From Sinorhizobium fredii USDA 257 (GTDB taxonomy: Bacteria; Pseudomonadota; Alphaproteobacteria; Rhizobiales; Rhizobiaceae), in NCBI RefSeq assembly GCF_000265205.3, contig NC_018000.1, positions 4,154,001 to 4,218,000 on the forward strand: 64,000 bases of DNA. Reading direction: 5' to 3'. Below, in pieces: positions 24,322 through 38,521 of the stretch (the stretch's first letter is position 1; each line of letters begins with the position of its first letter). Made by a program: the position numbers and the translations under genes. Under the pieces are notes generated by a model. The model made no database searches and had not been told where the DNA came from. It saw only the letters and a list, made by a program, of their open reading frames with translations.

Positions 24322-24798
24322 TCAGCCCCACTGAACGGCGAGGATCTCGTAGGCCTTGGAGCCACCCGGTGCGTTCACTTCGATCGAGTCTCCGACTTCC
24401 TTGCCGATCAGCGCGCGGGCGATCGGCGACGAGATCGAGATCCGGCCAGCCTTGACGTCAGCTTCCTGGTCTCCGACGATCTGGTAGGTCTTTTCTTCCT
24501 CAGTGTCCTCGTCGACGAGCTTGACCCTCGCGCCGAACTTGATCTTCGAGCCGGACATCTTCGACAGATCGATGACCTCGGCCCGGGCGATCAGATCTTC
24601 GAGCTCGGAAACGCGGCCCTCGTTGTGGCTCTGGGCCTCCTTGGCGGCATGGTACTCGGCATTTTCCGACAGGTCCCCATGGGCACGCGCCTCGGCGATC
24701 GCTTCGATGATTCGCGGGCGTTCTTCCTGCTGGCGCCAGCGCAGTTCCTCCTGCAGATTGGCGAATCCACCCTGGGTCATCGGAACTTTGTCGACCAT
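24322..24798 (-). CDS. greA: Transcription elongation factor GreA
   Basis: GreA enters the RNA polymerase secondary channel and triggers cleavage of backtracked RNA. The 158-residue protein has the coiled-coil finger [19 protein letters not shown] with its acidic tip (GDLSENAEY) and the C-terminal FKBP-like domain ([32 protein letters not shown]). The ATG at 24798 follows AAAGGACAATGAA. A strong terminator-type hairpin lies 60-90 bp upstream in the probable leader. Confidence 0.96.
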   Translation of the reverse strand: MVDKVPMTQGGFANLQEELRWRQQEERPRIIEAIAEARAHGDLSENAEYHAAKEAQSHNEGRVSELEDLIARAEVIDLSKMSGSKIKFGARVKLVDEDTEEEKTYQIVGDQEADVKAGRISISSPIARALIGKEVGDSIEVNAPGGSKAYEILAVQWG

Positions 24799-24857
24799 TT
24801 CATTGTCCTTTACCAAGCGCGCGGCGCCACCTCCCGGCGGCATCGACGCAAAAGAAA

Positions 24858-24888
24858 ACGGTCCCCGGTGCAAAAGCACCGGAACCGT
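24858..24888 (-). promoter_or_regulatory. Terminator-like hairpin in the greA leader
   Basis: Read on the reverse strand, ACGGT-t-CCGGTGC and GCACCGG-gg-ACCGT close a TTTT loop, and TTTTCTTTTG follows directly. This is a strong intrinsic-terminator shape, 60 bp before the greA ATG and downstream of a TATAAG -10-like box near 24910. No other gene on this strand ends here, so attenuation of greA is the simplest reading. Confidence 0.6.
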
Positions 24889-25087
24889 CCGAAACATCCG
24901 AACCGTTCTTATAACAGAAACGGAACTGCGAAAGCCAGATTTTTCGCGACTGTCCACGGGCGGCCAAGGCCGCATACGACCTTGAGCTTCTCGCAATAAG
25001 CGGTCACTTGCAAAAGGCCTCTTTACCTCAACAGCACTTGAGGTTGTATCAATGCTGGTTCCATGAACAAACGATCGGAACCAATCT

Positions 25088-26551
25088 ATGAGTGTAGCCG
25101 AAGAGAACCCGAGGATCTCCAGCGTGACAAGGCACAGGGAAGGCGAGGGACGCTGGAGCGAGTTGCTACGGAGGGATCATCTCGCCGCGACCGTGACATT
25201 GTGCCTCGGCGTCGCGCTCTTTGCTTTCAACGAATTCTTCATTTCGACGGCCTTGCCGACGGCGGTCGAGGAGTTCGGTGGCGCAGCCTTGCTGTCCTGG
25301 GCCTTCACCCTCTACCTCGTCTTCGCCATCATCGGCGGCGCCCTGGCGGCCAATCAGAAAGCCCGATTCGGTGCGCGCAATACGCTCATCGCTGCAGCGC
25401 TTGTCTTCGCCACAGGCACCGTCATAGCGACCTTGGCGACCGGAATGCCGCAAGTGCTCGCCGGCAGGCTGCTGCAGGGACTGGGCGAGGGCATCATTGC
25501 CGGGGTTTGCTACGCACTGATACCGGAGCTTTTTCCGCCGCGGCTCGTTCCCAAGGTCTTCGGGGCGGAAGCGATCGTCTGGGCTTCTGCAGCCTTTGCC
25601 GGACCGCTGATCTCCGGGCTACTCACGGAATACTGGTCGTGGCGCGCCGCCTTCTTCGTCAACATACCGGCCGTGGCGGTCTTCATCGCCCTCGTCATTG
25701 CGATCGTCGGTCAGCCGAAGCAACGCACGGTAGCGGCGGGCGCCGTTCCATTGCCGCGACTTGTCGCTTTCGGCCTCGGGATCTTGCTGATCTCGCTCTC
25801 CAACACCGCCAGCAAGGGTTATGTGATGGCGGTTTTGCTCATGATGGCACTCGCAGTTTTCATAATTGCGATCCGGTCCGACCGCAGATCGCCGCATTCC
25901 ATTCTGCCGTCCGGTGCGTTCTCGCTCCGCACCGCACTTGGCACCGGCCTCTGGGTCGTTCTGTTGATGCCGCTGGCCCAGGCATCCGGTTCCGTCTATC
26001 TCGTCTATTCCATGCAGCAGCTGTGGGACTTCGGACCAACAGCCGCCGGCTTTTCCAGCGCCTTAATGGCCATGTCCTGGAGTGCAACAGCAATTGTGGT
26101 CGCCAGTCTGCCCTCGCATGCATTTCGCATTCGGCTGATGTGGACGGGACCGCTGATCCTCTGCCTTGGTCTCGTCGGGCTGACACTCGCCGTCGGCAGC
26201 GGCGAGCACCGGCTCGTCTTCATCGGGCAGGTGGCGATCGGTGCAGGCTTCGGGATCAGTTGGGGAACGCTCAGCCAGTTCCTGATGGACGTGTCGACCA
26301 GAGAGGAACGCGACAAGATCTCGGCGCTACTGCCGACGCTGCAATCGGCCGGCTACGCGATCGGAGCTGCCGCTTTCGGCGCAACCGCCAATGCATTCGG
26401 CTTCGATGAAGGCGCCAGCGACAATGTGTTGTCTTTGTCGTTGCTTGCCGTGTTTGCACTCGCTTGCGTGATTGCCGTCGCATCGGTCTTCTTTGCCGTC
26501 AGCACGCTAAGCTTGTCGCGGCAGGCACCTTCAGCCGCCACGCTCAAGTGA
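25088..26551 (+). CDS. MFS transporter, 14-helix (DHA2-like) type
   Basis: The 487-residue protein has a hydrophilic N-terminus of about 30 residues, then 12 to 14 hydrophobic segments. [20 protein letters not shown], the motif-A-like region and [27 protein letters not shown] are typical of drug-exporter MFS proteins, so it is probably a proton-driven exporter in the inner membrane. The substrate cannot be told. An overlapping second frame of similar length lacks membrane character and is an artefact. It lies between greA and carB, both on the other strand. Confidence 0.85.
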   Translation: MSVAEENPRISSVTRHREGEGRWSELLRRDHLAATVTLCLGVALFAFNEFFISTALPTAVEEFGGAALLSWAFTLYLVFAIIGGALAANQKARFGARNTLIAAALVFATGTVIATLATGMPQVLAGRLLQGLGEGIIAGVCYALIPELFPPRLVPKVFGAEAIVWASAAFAGPLISGLLTEYWSWRAAFFVNIPAVAVFIALVIAIVGQPKQRTVAAGAVPLPRLVAFGLGILLISLSNTASKGYVMAVLLMMALAVFIIAIRSDRRSPHSILPSGAFSLRTALGTGLWVVLLMPLAQASGSVYLVYSMQQLWDFGPTAAGFSSALMAMSWSATAIVVASLPSHAFRIRLMWTGPLILCLGLVGLTLAVGSGEHRLVFIGQVAIGAGFGISWGTLSQFLMDVSTREERDKISALLPTLQSAGYAIGAAAFGATANAFGFDEGASDNVLSLSLLAVFALACVIAVASVFFAVSTLSLSRQAPSAATLK

Positions 26552-26560
26552 GAGCTCCAG

Positions 26561-26848
26561 TCACGGCGGAGAGGACGGCATTCTCAGGGAGGCGTCGCCT
26601 GGACGACGCCTGCCAATGAAAGCAAACTGCTCGTGGCCGCGGCCTTCGGATGGCGCGACGGTCGCGAGCAGTTTACCCTCGCTCGAGCGTACCTCCACCT
26701 TCAGCGATCCATAGTCCGCATCACGGCCGATCTTGTCGGCAATGCGCCGAGCGTAATAAAGCGCCGAACCCTCGTCGAAATGGACGATGCCATCCTCATC
26801 GATGAAGCGTTCATCGCCCCAGCGGAGATCGAAAAAATAGAGTTGCAC
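26561..26848 (-). CDS. DUF6894 family small protein
   Basis: The 95-residue protein begins LYFFDLRWGDERFIDEDGIVHFDEGSALYYARRIADKI, the typical layout of the short DUF6894 proteins common in Rhizobiales. Function is unknown. The start at 26848 is GTG, with no strong ribosome binding site; no ATG keeps the conserved N-terminus. It lies 172 bp downstream of carB on the same strand and is convergent with the MFS gene. Confidence 0.75.
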   Translation of the reverse strand: MQLYFFDLRWGDERFIDEDGIVHFDEGSALYYARRIADKIGRDADYGSLKVEVRSSEGKLLATVAPSEGRGHEQFAFIGRRRPGDASLRMPSSPP

Positions 26849-27020
26849 GTCGTGGCCCCGCTTCGCGCGTTGCCGTTGATTGCGGCTTTGCTGACGGGTG
26901 GCATGGAACCACGGCGCATCCGAATGCAGCCTGAAGCAAACGTTCAGGTTGCATTCAGATATCTAACGAGAATTGACGCGCAATGGCGCACCGGAAAACA
27001 GATGCGCTATCAGGCATTCG

Positions 27021-30512
<3,492 letters not shown>

Positions 30513-30694
30513 GGTTCTCATCCGTTTTCTGGCTGCGCGAAAAACCGGCCGAGCTGGGAGATCGCCGGCCGGGTGCGCAATGAATGGTGTTTTCAGGCTA
30601 GAAGCGGCTTATAGGCAAATGTCTGTGCCAGCGGAACCCCGAAAATTCCGGAATCGACAATAAAGCGAAGATATTTGTGCGCCGATCAAGGGGG

Positions 30695-30721
30695 ACGTCA
30701 GCAATCGATTTTCGCTGACGT
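30695..30721. terminator. Hairpin downstream of the alcohol dehydrogenase
   Basis: ACGTCAGC and GCTGACGT form a perfect 8-bp stem around an 11-nt loop, 11 bp after the alcohol dehydrogenase stop. There is no clear U-tract, so its terminator role is uncertain. Confidence 0.4.
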
Positions 30722-30731
30722 GCGCGGCCTT

Positions 30732-31757
30732 CTAGGAAGACGGGATCACCAGCACTTTAACCTCTCCCGGGAGGGCTGGATTGGCAATGATATCCGGGGC
30801 CGCGTCGAGGGTCACGCGCCTTGAAATGAGCCGGTCGATTTCGATCGCCCCCGAGGCGACGAGGTCGGCGGCGCGGCGGTGCACAAAGGGATTGATGAAG
30901 GAACCTTGAACGCGCAGTTCACGGAAGAGAATATCGAAAGGTTCGATCTCGACCTTTTCGCCCTGCGGCAACACGCCGAGGATGACGACCGTTCCGCCTG
31001 CCTTGGCGAGACGTGTCGACTGCTTCACCGTTTCTGCCACGCCGGCGCATTCGATCACGACGTCCACGCCACCGGGAACGAGCCCGTGTGGCCCTGAAAT
31101 CGCCTCGATGGCGTCGCCGGCGGCCGGATTAACCGTTGCGGTCGCCCCGACCTCTTCCGCCAAACGGCGCTTCGAAGCCTGGCGTGTCGAAAGAATGACC
31201 GTCGTGGCGCCGGCCAGCCGCGCGAGTTGAACGGTGAGGAGACCAATCACGCCGCCCCCGAGGACGACAACCGAGGATCCGGCGACGATGCCCGCGCTGT
31301 CAATACCGTGCAGGCAGCAGGCGAGGGGTTCGCAGAAGGCACCGTGCACCGGATCGAGACTAAGCGGAATTTCAAAGGCCTGCTTCTGAGGGACCAGCAC
31401 GTACTCCGCGAAGCCGCCGTCACGATGGATGCCGATGGCGCGTAGATTGCGGCAGAGATTCACGCGGCCCGCCTGGCACTGTGGGCAGCGCCCGCAAGAG
31501 ATATTGGGGTCTCCGGTGATCCTCGTCCCCGGCTTGAAACCGTGAACGGCGCTCCCGGCCCTCACGACAATGCCGCAGAATTCGTGACCGAGGGTGACCG
31601 GAGGCGTGGAGGGAAACTCCCCATGAAGGAGATGCCGGTCGGTCCCGCAAATGCCGCAAGCCTCGACTTTGACAAGCAGATCGTCGGGGCCAGGCTCGGG
31701 CACCTCGACGTGCCGAACGGAGATGTCGCCGACCGCTTCCAGACGCACTGCCTTCAT
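30732..31757 (-). CDS. Zinc-dependent medium-chain alcohol dehydrogenase
   Basis: The 341-residue oxidoreductase has the catalytic zinc site CGICGTDRHLLHG and GHEFCG, the structural zinc cluster CGRCPQCQAGRVNLC, and the NAD(P)-binding VVVLGGGVIGLLTVQLA. It is most like the sorbitol/threonine dehydrogenase subgroup; the substrate is probably a polyol or sugar alcohol but cannot be fixed. The start at 31757 has the ribosome binding site GGAGGAGC. It diverges from the metallopeptidase gene. Confidence 0.9.
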   Translation of the reverse strand: MKAVRLEAVGDISVRHVEVPEPGPDDLLVKVEACGICGTDRHLLHGEFPSTPPVTLGHEFCGIVVRAGSAVHGFKPGTRITGDPNISCGRCPQCQAGRVNLCRNLRAIGIHRDGGFAEYVLVPQKQAFEIPLSLDPVHGAFCEPLACCLHGIDSAGIVAGSSVVVLGGGVIGLLTVQLARLAGATTVILSTRQASKRRLAEEVGATATVNPAAGDAIEAISGPHGLVPGGVDVVIECAGVAETVKQSTRLAKAGGTVVILGVLPQGEKVEIEPFDILFRELRVQGSFINPFVHRRAADLVASGAIEIDRLISRRVTLDAAPDIIANPALPGEVKVLVIPSS

Positions 31758-31972
31758 GCACTGCTCCTCCGACCGTCCTCGCGCCATAGGAACGCGAAAG
31801 CGAAGAGACGTCAATCCTTTACCTGGCAGGACGAATCGGCGGCACACGCATCGCGGAAAATGACCGGTGCGATGAAACCGCGTGGCGGCGATTGCGTTTT
31901 ACATGGGTTGTCGTGCGGGCATATAACTACTCAACGCGTCAGACAGAAAACGACGTCTCCGGAGGAAAGATC

Positions 31973-32908
31973 ATGGAATGGAAGGGCCGCCGCCAGTCCA
32001 GTAACGTCGAGGATCAGCGGGGCGCGAGCCCCGGCGGCCTTGGAGGCGGCCCCTTTGGACGCGGCGGCGGGTTCCGCATACCGACCGGCGGGGGCATGCG
32101 TCGCGCCGGCGGCGGCTTGAGCTTCGGCACGATCATCTTCCTCGTCATTCTTTATTTCGTCCTGAAAGCCATGGGCATCGACATGCTCCAGATACTCGAG
32201 GGTGGTCCGGTGAACATGCCGGGCTTCGAACAGAGCGATGGCTCGCAGGCGCCGCGTGGCTCGGCCGAAGAAGAGGAAATGAAGGCTTTCATGGCGACGG
32301 TACTCGCGGAAACGGAGGATACCTGGAACGGCATCTTCCAGGCGGGTGGCGAACAATACGAGGAACCGAAGCTCGTGCTTTTCAGCAATGCCGTCCAGTC
32401 GGCCTGCGGGTTCGCCTCCGCTGCCTCGGGGCCGTTCTATTGCCCGGGTGACCGCAAGGTCTATCTCGACATGAACTTCTTCGAGGAACTCGCCCAGAAG
32501 TTCGATGCAGCCGGCGACTTCGCCCAAGCTTATGTTCTGGCGCACGAGGTTGGCCATCACGTGCAGAACCTGGTCGGGGTCCTTCCGAAGTTCAACCAGA
32601 TGCGCCAGCGCATGAGCGAGGCCGAGGCAAACCAGATGTCGATCCGCGTCGAGCTGCAGGCAGACTGCTTTGCCGGCATCTGGGGCAAATACACCGAACA
32701 GAAGGGCTTGCTGGAGCGCGGCGACCTCGAAGAGGCACTCAATGCCGCGACCCAGATCGGTGACGACACGCTGCAGAAACGCACGCAGGGCTATGTCGTG
32801 CCAGAGAGCTTCAACCACGGCACCTCGGAGCAACGGATGAAGTGGTTCAGGCGTGGTTTCGACAGTGGCAGGATGTCGGATTGCGACACCTTCTCCGGTT
32901 CGGTTTGA
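31973..32908 (+). CDS. YpfJ-like neutral zinc metallopeptidase, membrane-anchored
   Basis: The 311-residue protein has a Gly/Arg-rich N-terminal tail, one membrane helix (GTIIFLVILYFVLKAMGIDML, about residues 43-63) and the zinc motif HEVGHHVQN of the Zn_peptidase (YpfJ) family. YRSASGPFYCPGDRKVYLD-like surroundings and ELQADCFAGIW with the third ligand are present. The substrate is unknown. Start chosen for GGAGGAAAGATC before ATG at 31973. It is convergent with the aldo-keto reductase. Confidence 0.9.
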   Translation: MEWKGRRQSSNVEDQRGASPGGLGGGPFGRGGGFRIPTGGGMRRAGGGLSFGTIIFLVILYFVLKAMGIDMLQILEGGPVNMPGFEQSDGSQAPRGSAEEEEMKAFMATVLAETEDTWNGIFQAGGEQYEEPKLVLFSNAVQSACGFASAASGPFYCPGDRKVYLDMNFFEELAQKFDAAGDFAQAYVLAHEVGHHVQNLVGVLPKFNQMRQRMSEAEANQMSIRVELQADCFAGIWGKYTEQKGLLERGDLEEALNAATQIGDDTLQKRTQGYVVPESFNHGTSEQRMKWFRRGFDSGRMSDCDTFSGSV

Positions 32909-32946
32909 TTGCTCTCCGGACCGGGTAAATCCGGTCCGGAGCTCCG

Positions 32947-33945
<999 letters not shown>

Positions 33946-34060
33946 CTGACTTCTCCTTGGTGAGGCCGCTGTGGCCGTATCGTTCGCTGCAATATTTACC
34001 CCGGATCAATCTGTGCGATAATCAGGCATTCCACACACAGGTTGTACGGATTTTTGCACA

Positions 34061-34969
34061 ATGAACGATCTTCCCCTGGCCGATCTCGACGCCTTCGCCG
34101 CCGTGGCGCGCGAACGCAGCTTTCGTTCCGCCGCGAAGAAGCGCGGCGTATCGGCGTCGGCTCTCAGCGAAGCCCTGCGGCGGCTCGAAGCCAGGCTGGG
34201 GGTGCGGCTGCTCAATCGCACCACGCGCAGTGTCACCGTGACGGATGCGGGCAGACGCCTCATCGAACGGCTGGCGCCGGCGCTCGGCGAGATTGCCGGA
34301 GCTCTCGACCAAGTGGCGAGCGAACGCGACAACCCGGCCGGAACCTTGCGGCTGAACGTGCCGACGATCGTTGCGCGTAAAATCCTGCCATCCATCGTCG
34401 GTCCATTTCTCGCGGCTCACCCGTCGATTGCCATGGAGGTAACCGCCGAAGACGGATTCATCGACGTGCTGGCTGCCGGATTCGATGCCGGTGTGCGTTA
34501 CGAGGAGCGCGTCGAAAAGGACATGATCGCGATCCCGATTGGCCCGCATGTGCAGCGCTACGTCACGGCGGCCGCACCGACCTACCTTGCCCGGCACGGA
34601 GTACCGCAGCATCCCCGCGATATCCTCGAGCACGCCACCATCCGCCATCGGTTCCAGAACGGCATTGCACTAGCCTGGGAATTCGGTGAGGGCGACGCCG
34701 CAATGACCGTGGCGCCGCCGGCAACCGTGCTCGCCAATGCGATCGACCTCGAGATCAGTGCGGCTGTGGACGGGCTCGGAATCATCCGGACGTTCGAAGA
34801 ATTCCTAATGCCCGAAATCCATGCCGGACGCTTAGTGCCAATCCTCGAAGATTGGGTGACCAGCTTCCCCGGACCGTACCTCTATTACGCCAGCCGACGG
34901 CACATGCCGGCGCCGCTGCGCGCCTTCGTCGATTTCCTGAAGGCACGGCAGCGGCAACTGTCGCGGTGA
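34061..34969 (+). CDS. LysR family transcriptional regulator
   Basis: The 302-residue protein has the LysR helix-turn-helix (LDAFAAVARERSFRSAAKKRGVSASALSEALRRLEARLGVRLLNR) and an effector domain ending PYLYYASRRHMPAPLRAFVDFLK, as in CrgA/AaeR-type regulators. It is divergent from the aldo-keto reductase, the classic arrangement for a LysR protein and its target. The inducer is unknown. Confidence 0.9.
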   Translation: MNDLPLADLDAFAAVARERSFRSAAKKRGVSASALSEALRRLEARLGVRLLNRTTRSVTVTDAGRRLIERLAPALGEIAGALDQVASERDNPAGTLRLNVPTIVARKILPSIVGPFLAAHPSIAMEVTAEDGFIDVLAAGFDAGVRYEERVEKDMIAIPIGPHVQRYVTAAAPTYLARHGVPQHPRDILEHATIRHRFQNGIALAWEFGEGDAAMTVAPPATVLANAIDLEISAAVDGLGIIRTFEEFLMPEIHAGRLVPILEDWVTSFPGPYLYYASRRHMPAPLRAFVDFLKARQRQLSR

Positions 34970-35018
34970 GATACACGCGCCGCACGAAGAGCCATTCACG
35001 AATGTGATCATTCCGATA

Positions 35019-35037
35019 AGAACCTTTGAAATGTTCT
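35019..35037. promoter_or_regulatory. Inverted repeat upstream of the TetA-like MFS gene
   Basis: AGAAC-N9-GTTCT is a perfect 5-bp inverted repeat centred about 100 bp before the MFS start, a plausible repressor operator. No dedicated regulator is adjacent except the LysR gene upstream. Confidence 0.3.
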
Positions 35038-35131
35038 CGGATTGTTTCGTTCCGGGCGATGCGATACACCTTATTTGGTGACGTCGTTCATGTTCTGTCT
35101 CCGTTTTGGCGGACAGCGGAGAGGAAGCTTC

Positions 35132-36433
35132 ATGCTCGACAAGAAATTCGCGCGACGTGGCCTGTTCCTTGTCTTTCTGATTCTGCTTCTCGACATCATG
35201 GGCATCGCCATCATCGTGCCGGTGCTGCCCAGCTATCTCCAGGAACTGACCGGAACGAGTGTCGGCGAGGCCGCCATCGAGGGCGGTTGGCTGCTGCTCG
35301 TCTATTCGGCGATGCAGTTTCTCTTTGCACCGCTGATCGGCAATTTGAGCGACCGGTTTGGACGCCGGCCGATTCTGCTGGCCTCCGTGCTGACTTTCGC
35401 GATTGACAACCTGATCTGCGCTCTGGCAACCAGCTACTGGATGCTGTTTGTCGGCCGCATTCTTGCCGGCATCAGTGGCGCGAGCTTTGGAACGGCGTCC
35501 GCCTTCATCGCCGACGTCAGCGACGACAGCAACCGCGCCAGGAACTTCGGGCTGATCGGCATCGCCTTCGGCACGGGCTTCGCGCTCGGTCCGGTAATCG
35601 GCGGCTTGCTCGGCGAACTTGGCCCGCGTGTTCCCTTTTATGGGGCGGCTGGCCTGTCCTTTGTCAACTTCGCCATCGGCGTGTTCCTTCTCCCCGAGAC
35701 GCTTGATCCGGCAAATCGGCGCCGCTTCGAGTGGCGCCGGGCAAACCCGCTCGGCGCGCTGAAGCAGATGCGCAACTATCCCGGCATTGGCTGGGTGGGT
35801 CTCGTCTTCTTTCTTTACTGGCTCGCCCATGCCGTCTATCCGGCGGTCTGGTCCTTCGTTTCCTCCTACCGCTACGGCTGGAGCGAGGGGCAGATCGGGC
35901 TGTCGCTCGGCATCTTCGGCGTCGGCGGCGCCGTTGTGATGGCGGTCGTCTTGCCGCGCGTCGTGTCTAGATTTGGCGAGCGAAGAACGGCAACGCTTGG
36001 TCTTATCTTTACCGCGCTTGGCATGGCAGGCTACGCCGCAGCCTGGGAGGGCTGGATGGTTTATGTCGTGATCGTCGCGACAGCGCTCGAAAGTCTCGCC
36101 GATCCGCCCTTGCGCAGCATCGCGTCGGCCCAGGTGCCGCCCTCGGCGCAGGGCGAACTACAAGGAGCTCTCACCAGCATTTCGAGCATAACGACGATTC
36201 TAGGACCGCTTCTTTTCACGCAGATCTTTGCCGTCTTCACAGGCCCGGCAACGGCCTATTCGTTCTCCGGCGCCCCTTACGCGGTGGCGGCGTGCCTGAT
36301 CGTCGCAAGCCTGGCCGTCTTCCTGTTGCGGGTGCGCACCGTCCGAGGCAATGCGTTCCAGAATATCGTGCCGACTCCAATCGACGCTCCGCGTGGACAG
36401 GTCACGCCGCGATCGCAAGCGCCTGCGGATTGA
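35132..36433 (+). CDS. TetA-type MFS efflux transporter
   Basis: The 433-residue protein has 12 hydrophobic segments and the MFS motif A GNLSDRFGRRPILL between helices 2 and 3, as in TetA(B)-like drug/proton antiporters; GTASAFIADV is also typical. It is probably an inner-membrane exporter. Substrate not determinable. The start at 35132 follows GAGAGGAAGC. Upstream in-frame starts would add a non-membrane tail. A MATE exporter follows on the same strand after 135 bp. Confidence 0.88.
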   Translation: MLDKKFARRGLFLVFLILLLDIMGIAIIVPVLPSYLQELTGTSVGEAAIEGGWLLLVYSAMQFLFAPLIGNLSDRFGRRPILLASVLTFAIDNLICALATSYWMLFVGRILAGISGASFGTASAFIADVSDDSNRARNFGLIGIAFGTGFALGPVIGGLLGELGPRVPFYGAAGLSFVNFAIGVFLLPETLDPANRRRFEWRRANPLGALKQMRNYPGIGWVGLVFFLYWLAHAVYPAVWSFVSSYRYGWSEGQIGLSLGIFGVGGAVVMAVVLPRVVSRFGERRTATLGLIFTALGMAGYAAAWEGWMVYVVIVATALESLADPPLRSIASAQVPPSAQGELQGALTSISSITTILGPLLFTQIFAVFTGPATAYSFSGAPYAVAACLIVASLAVFLLRVRTVRGNAFQNIVPTPIDAPRGQVTPRSQAPAD

Positions 36434-36568
36434 TCAATTTTCTTGATAGACCGATGAAAAATTAAGCAGCTCCGCCCTTGTCGCTGGCGCCCGTCCCGGT
36501 GGTGCTGTAATTCGGCTTACTCCTAGAATTTAATTTGTGCCTATGCGCCGCAGAGCGAGGATTTTTCC

Positions 36569-37969
36569 ATGCTGATCGCGACAAAAGAGTTTGTCCCTGC
36601 GCAAACCGATAATTCGTGGGGCACCCACTTTCGCGCCAGCATCTATCTCGGCGTTCCCTTCATCGGTGCACAGCTAGCACAGCTTGCCATCAACACCACC
36701 GACGTGCTGATGGTCGGCAGGCTCGGAGCGGTCCAGCTTGCCGCGATTATCCTTGCCACGCAGCTCTTCTTCACCGTCTTCATCTTCGGCAGCGGCTTCG
36801 CAAATGCCGTGGTGCCGATGGTCGCGCAGGCACAGGGGCGCGGAGACCGGATCTCCGTTCGCCGCTCCGTGCGCATGGGCATGTGGGTGGTCGTGCTTTA
36901 TGGCCTCGTTACCGCGCCGATCCTCTGGATGGCCGAGCCGATCCTGCTTCTCGCCGGCCAGAAGCCGGAGGTTTCGGCGCTTGCCGCGGAATATCTGCAC
37001 ATCGCGCAATGGGCGATCTTTCCGAGTCTTATCTTCATGGTGCTGAGGGCGTTCCTGAGCGGACTGGAGCGGGCTGGGATCATTCTCTATGTGACGCTCG
37101 CGACCTTGGTTCTCAACGCCGTGCTCTGCTACCTGCTGATCTATGGCCATTTCGGCTTTCCGGCGCTTGGCATTTTCGGCGCTGCGGTCGCGGCTCTCGG
37201 CGTGGCACTGCTTGGCGCAGCGCTGACGATCGGCTACATACGCAGCCAGCCTGAACTCGATCGGTACGAGCTGTTCGTGCGCTTCTGGCGTCCGGACTGG
37301 CTGGCTTTCCGAGAGGTCATCTATCTCGGCGTGCCGATTTCGGTGACGATTCTCGCGGAAGTGAGCCTCTTCACCGTCGCTTCGCTGCTCATGGGGACGA
37401 TCGGCACGATCGAGCTCGCCGCGCACGGCATTGCGCTCCAGTTCGCGTCGATCGCCTTCATGATTCCGCTCGGACTCGCCCAAGCGGGCACCGTGCGCGT
37501 GGGTCTCGCCTATGGCAGCGGCGATCTCATCGGCGTCCGGCGCGCCGCCATTGCCGTTCTTGCCCTCGGCTCCGGGTTCGCGGCCATCGGCAGTACGATC
37601 TTCGCGCTGCTTCCGTACCAGCTTGCGACGCTCTATCTCGACACGAGCCGGCCCGATGCTGCCGAAGTACTAGCCTTCGCCGGCCCGCTGATCGTCATTG
37701 CGGGTGCGTTCCAGCTGGTCGACGGGCTTCAGGCGCTCGCCGCCGGCATGCTGCGCGGACTAAAGGATACGACCGTCCCGATGATCCTGGCGATGATTTC
37801 CTATTGGCCAATCGGCTTCGTCTGCGCCTGGGCCTTTGCCTTTCCGCTGAAGTTCGGCGGCGTCGGCGTCTGGTTCGGCTTCGTGCTAGGGCTGGCGGCG
37901 GCGGCCGTGCTGCTCAACTGGCGCTTCTTCCGCCTCATTCATTCGATGCGCGCTCCGACTGCTATTTGA
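36569..37969 (+). CDS. MATE family multidrug efflux protein (NorM-like)
   Basis: The 466-residue inner-membrane protein has 12 hydrophobic segments in two MATE halves. The first has AINTTDVLMVGRLGAVQLAA, the second LGVPISVTILAEVSLFTVASLLMG and AAGMLRGLKDTTVPM. These proteins export cationic drugs or metabolites using sodium or proton gradients. Two efflux genes in a row suggest a detoxification locus, but each has its own spacing and perhaps its own promoter. Confidence 0.92.
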   Translation: MLIATKEFVPAQTDNSWGTHFRASIYLGVPFIGAQLAQLAINTTDVLMVGRLGAVQLAAIILATQLFFTVFIFGSGFANAVVPMVAQAQGRGDRISVRRSVRMGMWVVVLYGLVTAPILWMAEPILLLAGQKPEVSALAAEYLHIAQWAIFPSLIFMVLRAFLSGLERAGIILYVTLATLVLNAVLCYLLIYGHFGFPALGIFGAAVAALGVALLGAALTIGYIRSQPELDRYELFVRFWRPDWLAFREVIYLGVPISVTILAEVSLFTVASLLMGTIGTIELAAHGIALQFASIAFMIPLGLAQAGTVRVGLAYGSGDLIGVRRAAIAVLALGSGFAAIGSTIFALLPYQLATLYLDTSRPDAAEVLAFAGPLIVIAGAFQLVDGLQALAAGMLRGLKDTTVPMILAMISYWPIGFVCAWAFAFPLKFGGVGVWFGFVLGLAAAAVLLNWRFFRLIHSMRAPTAI

Positions 37970-38017
37970 GTGCACGGCGATCGCAAGAATATGCGAACAG
38001 GGTTCGCAGAAAAAGGA

Positions 38018-38049
38018 AAGCCGGACGCGCAGGGGATGCCGTCCGGCTT
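38018..38049 (-). terminator. Intrinsic terminator for the 43-residue membrane protein gene
   Basis: AAGCCGGACG and CGTCCGGCTT make a perfect 10-bp stem with a 12-nt loop. On the reverse strand CTTTCCTTTTTC follows, a good U-rich tail. It lies about 115 bp after the small gene's stop; MATE read-through on the other strand may also end here. Confidence 0.7.
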
Positions 38050-38162
38050 GTAATGAGCGGCCCCACCAGGGGAAGAAATGAGACCGCTTGTTGCGAAACT
38101 TCCTGGCAGAAGTTTCTGGAGGCATTCATCTCACAGCCACAGCGACCTAAGCACGGTCGCCG

Positions 38163-38294
38163 TCATTTTCTCCTCAGCCGATCCCTTGCTGCCGACAGGA
38201 CCGTCACACGGTCACGGGCCTCGTCACGAAGCGCATGGATCGTCGCGAAAATCATCGCGAAAAACATCGCCATCGAAAACAGAGCAAGTCCCAT
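38163..38294 (-). CDS. 43-residue membrane protein
   Basis: A short frame with all the signs of a real gene: ribosome binding site AAGGAGACGGAC before ATG at 38294, a product MGLALFSMAMFFAMIFATIH with one membrane helix at residues 3-20, and then a charged tail (ALRDEARDRVTVLSAARDR...RRK). A general-stress promoter lies just upstream and a hairpin terminator downstream. It belongs to no family I recognise. Likely an inner-membrane small protein made under stress or in stationary phase; this is inferred from the promoter. Confidence 0.68.
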   Translation of the reverse strand: MGLALFSMAMFFAMIFATIHALRDEARDRVTVLSAARDRLRRK

Positions 38295-38316
38295 GTCCGT
38301 CTCCTTTCAGCTGCTA

Positions 38317-38341
38317 AACGGCACGCCCTATGAAAAGTTCC
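38317..38341 (-). promoter_or_regulatory. EcfG/RpoE2-type general stress promoter
   Basis: GGAAC (38341-38337) and CGTT (38320-38317) are separated by exactly 16 bp, matching the RpoE2/EcfG consensus GGAAC-N16/17-CGTT of Sinorhizobium. The expected transcript start near 38310 leaves about 15 nt to the start codon of the 43-residue protein and includes its ribosome binding site. Confidence 0.75.
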
Positions 38342-38521
38342 GTTCACTTGTTGTTTCACGCTACAACTTCCGGTGTGAAACCATCTTGAACGTTGCCCTT
38401 CATCTAGCATTCATTCTCCCGTCGCTGCTGTTTCCGGTGGAACAGGGCTAGGGGGATCGCCCCACCCTTGCGGACGAGCGCCGTCCGTGACAAAAGGCTT
38501 CACCAAACGGAAACAGGCGCG

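Noticed and set aside
24881..24909. GGAAC-N18-CGTT on the forward strand upstream of the MFS gene
   Set aside because: The spacer is 18 bp rather than 16-17, and the site overlaps the greA leader hairpin.
25063..26409. Second forward frame of similar length over the MFS gene
   Set aside because: It lacks hydrophobic helices; the membrane-protein frame is clearly the real one.
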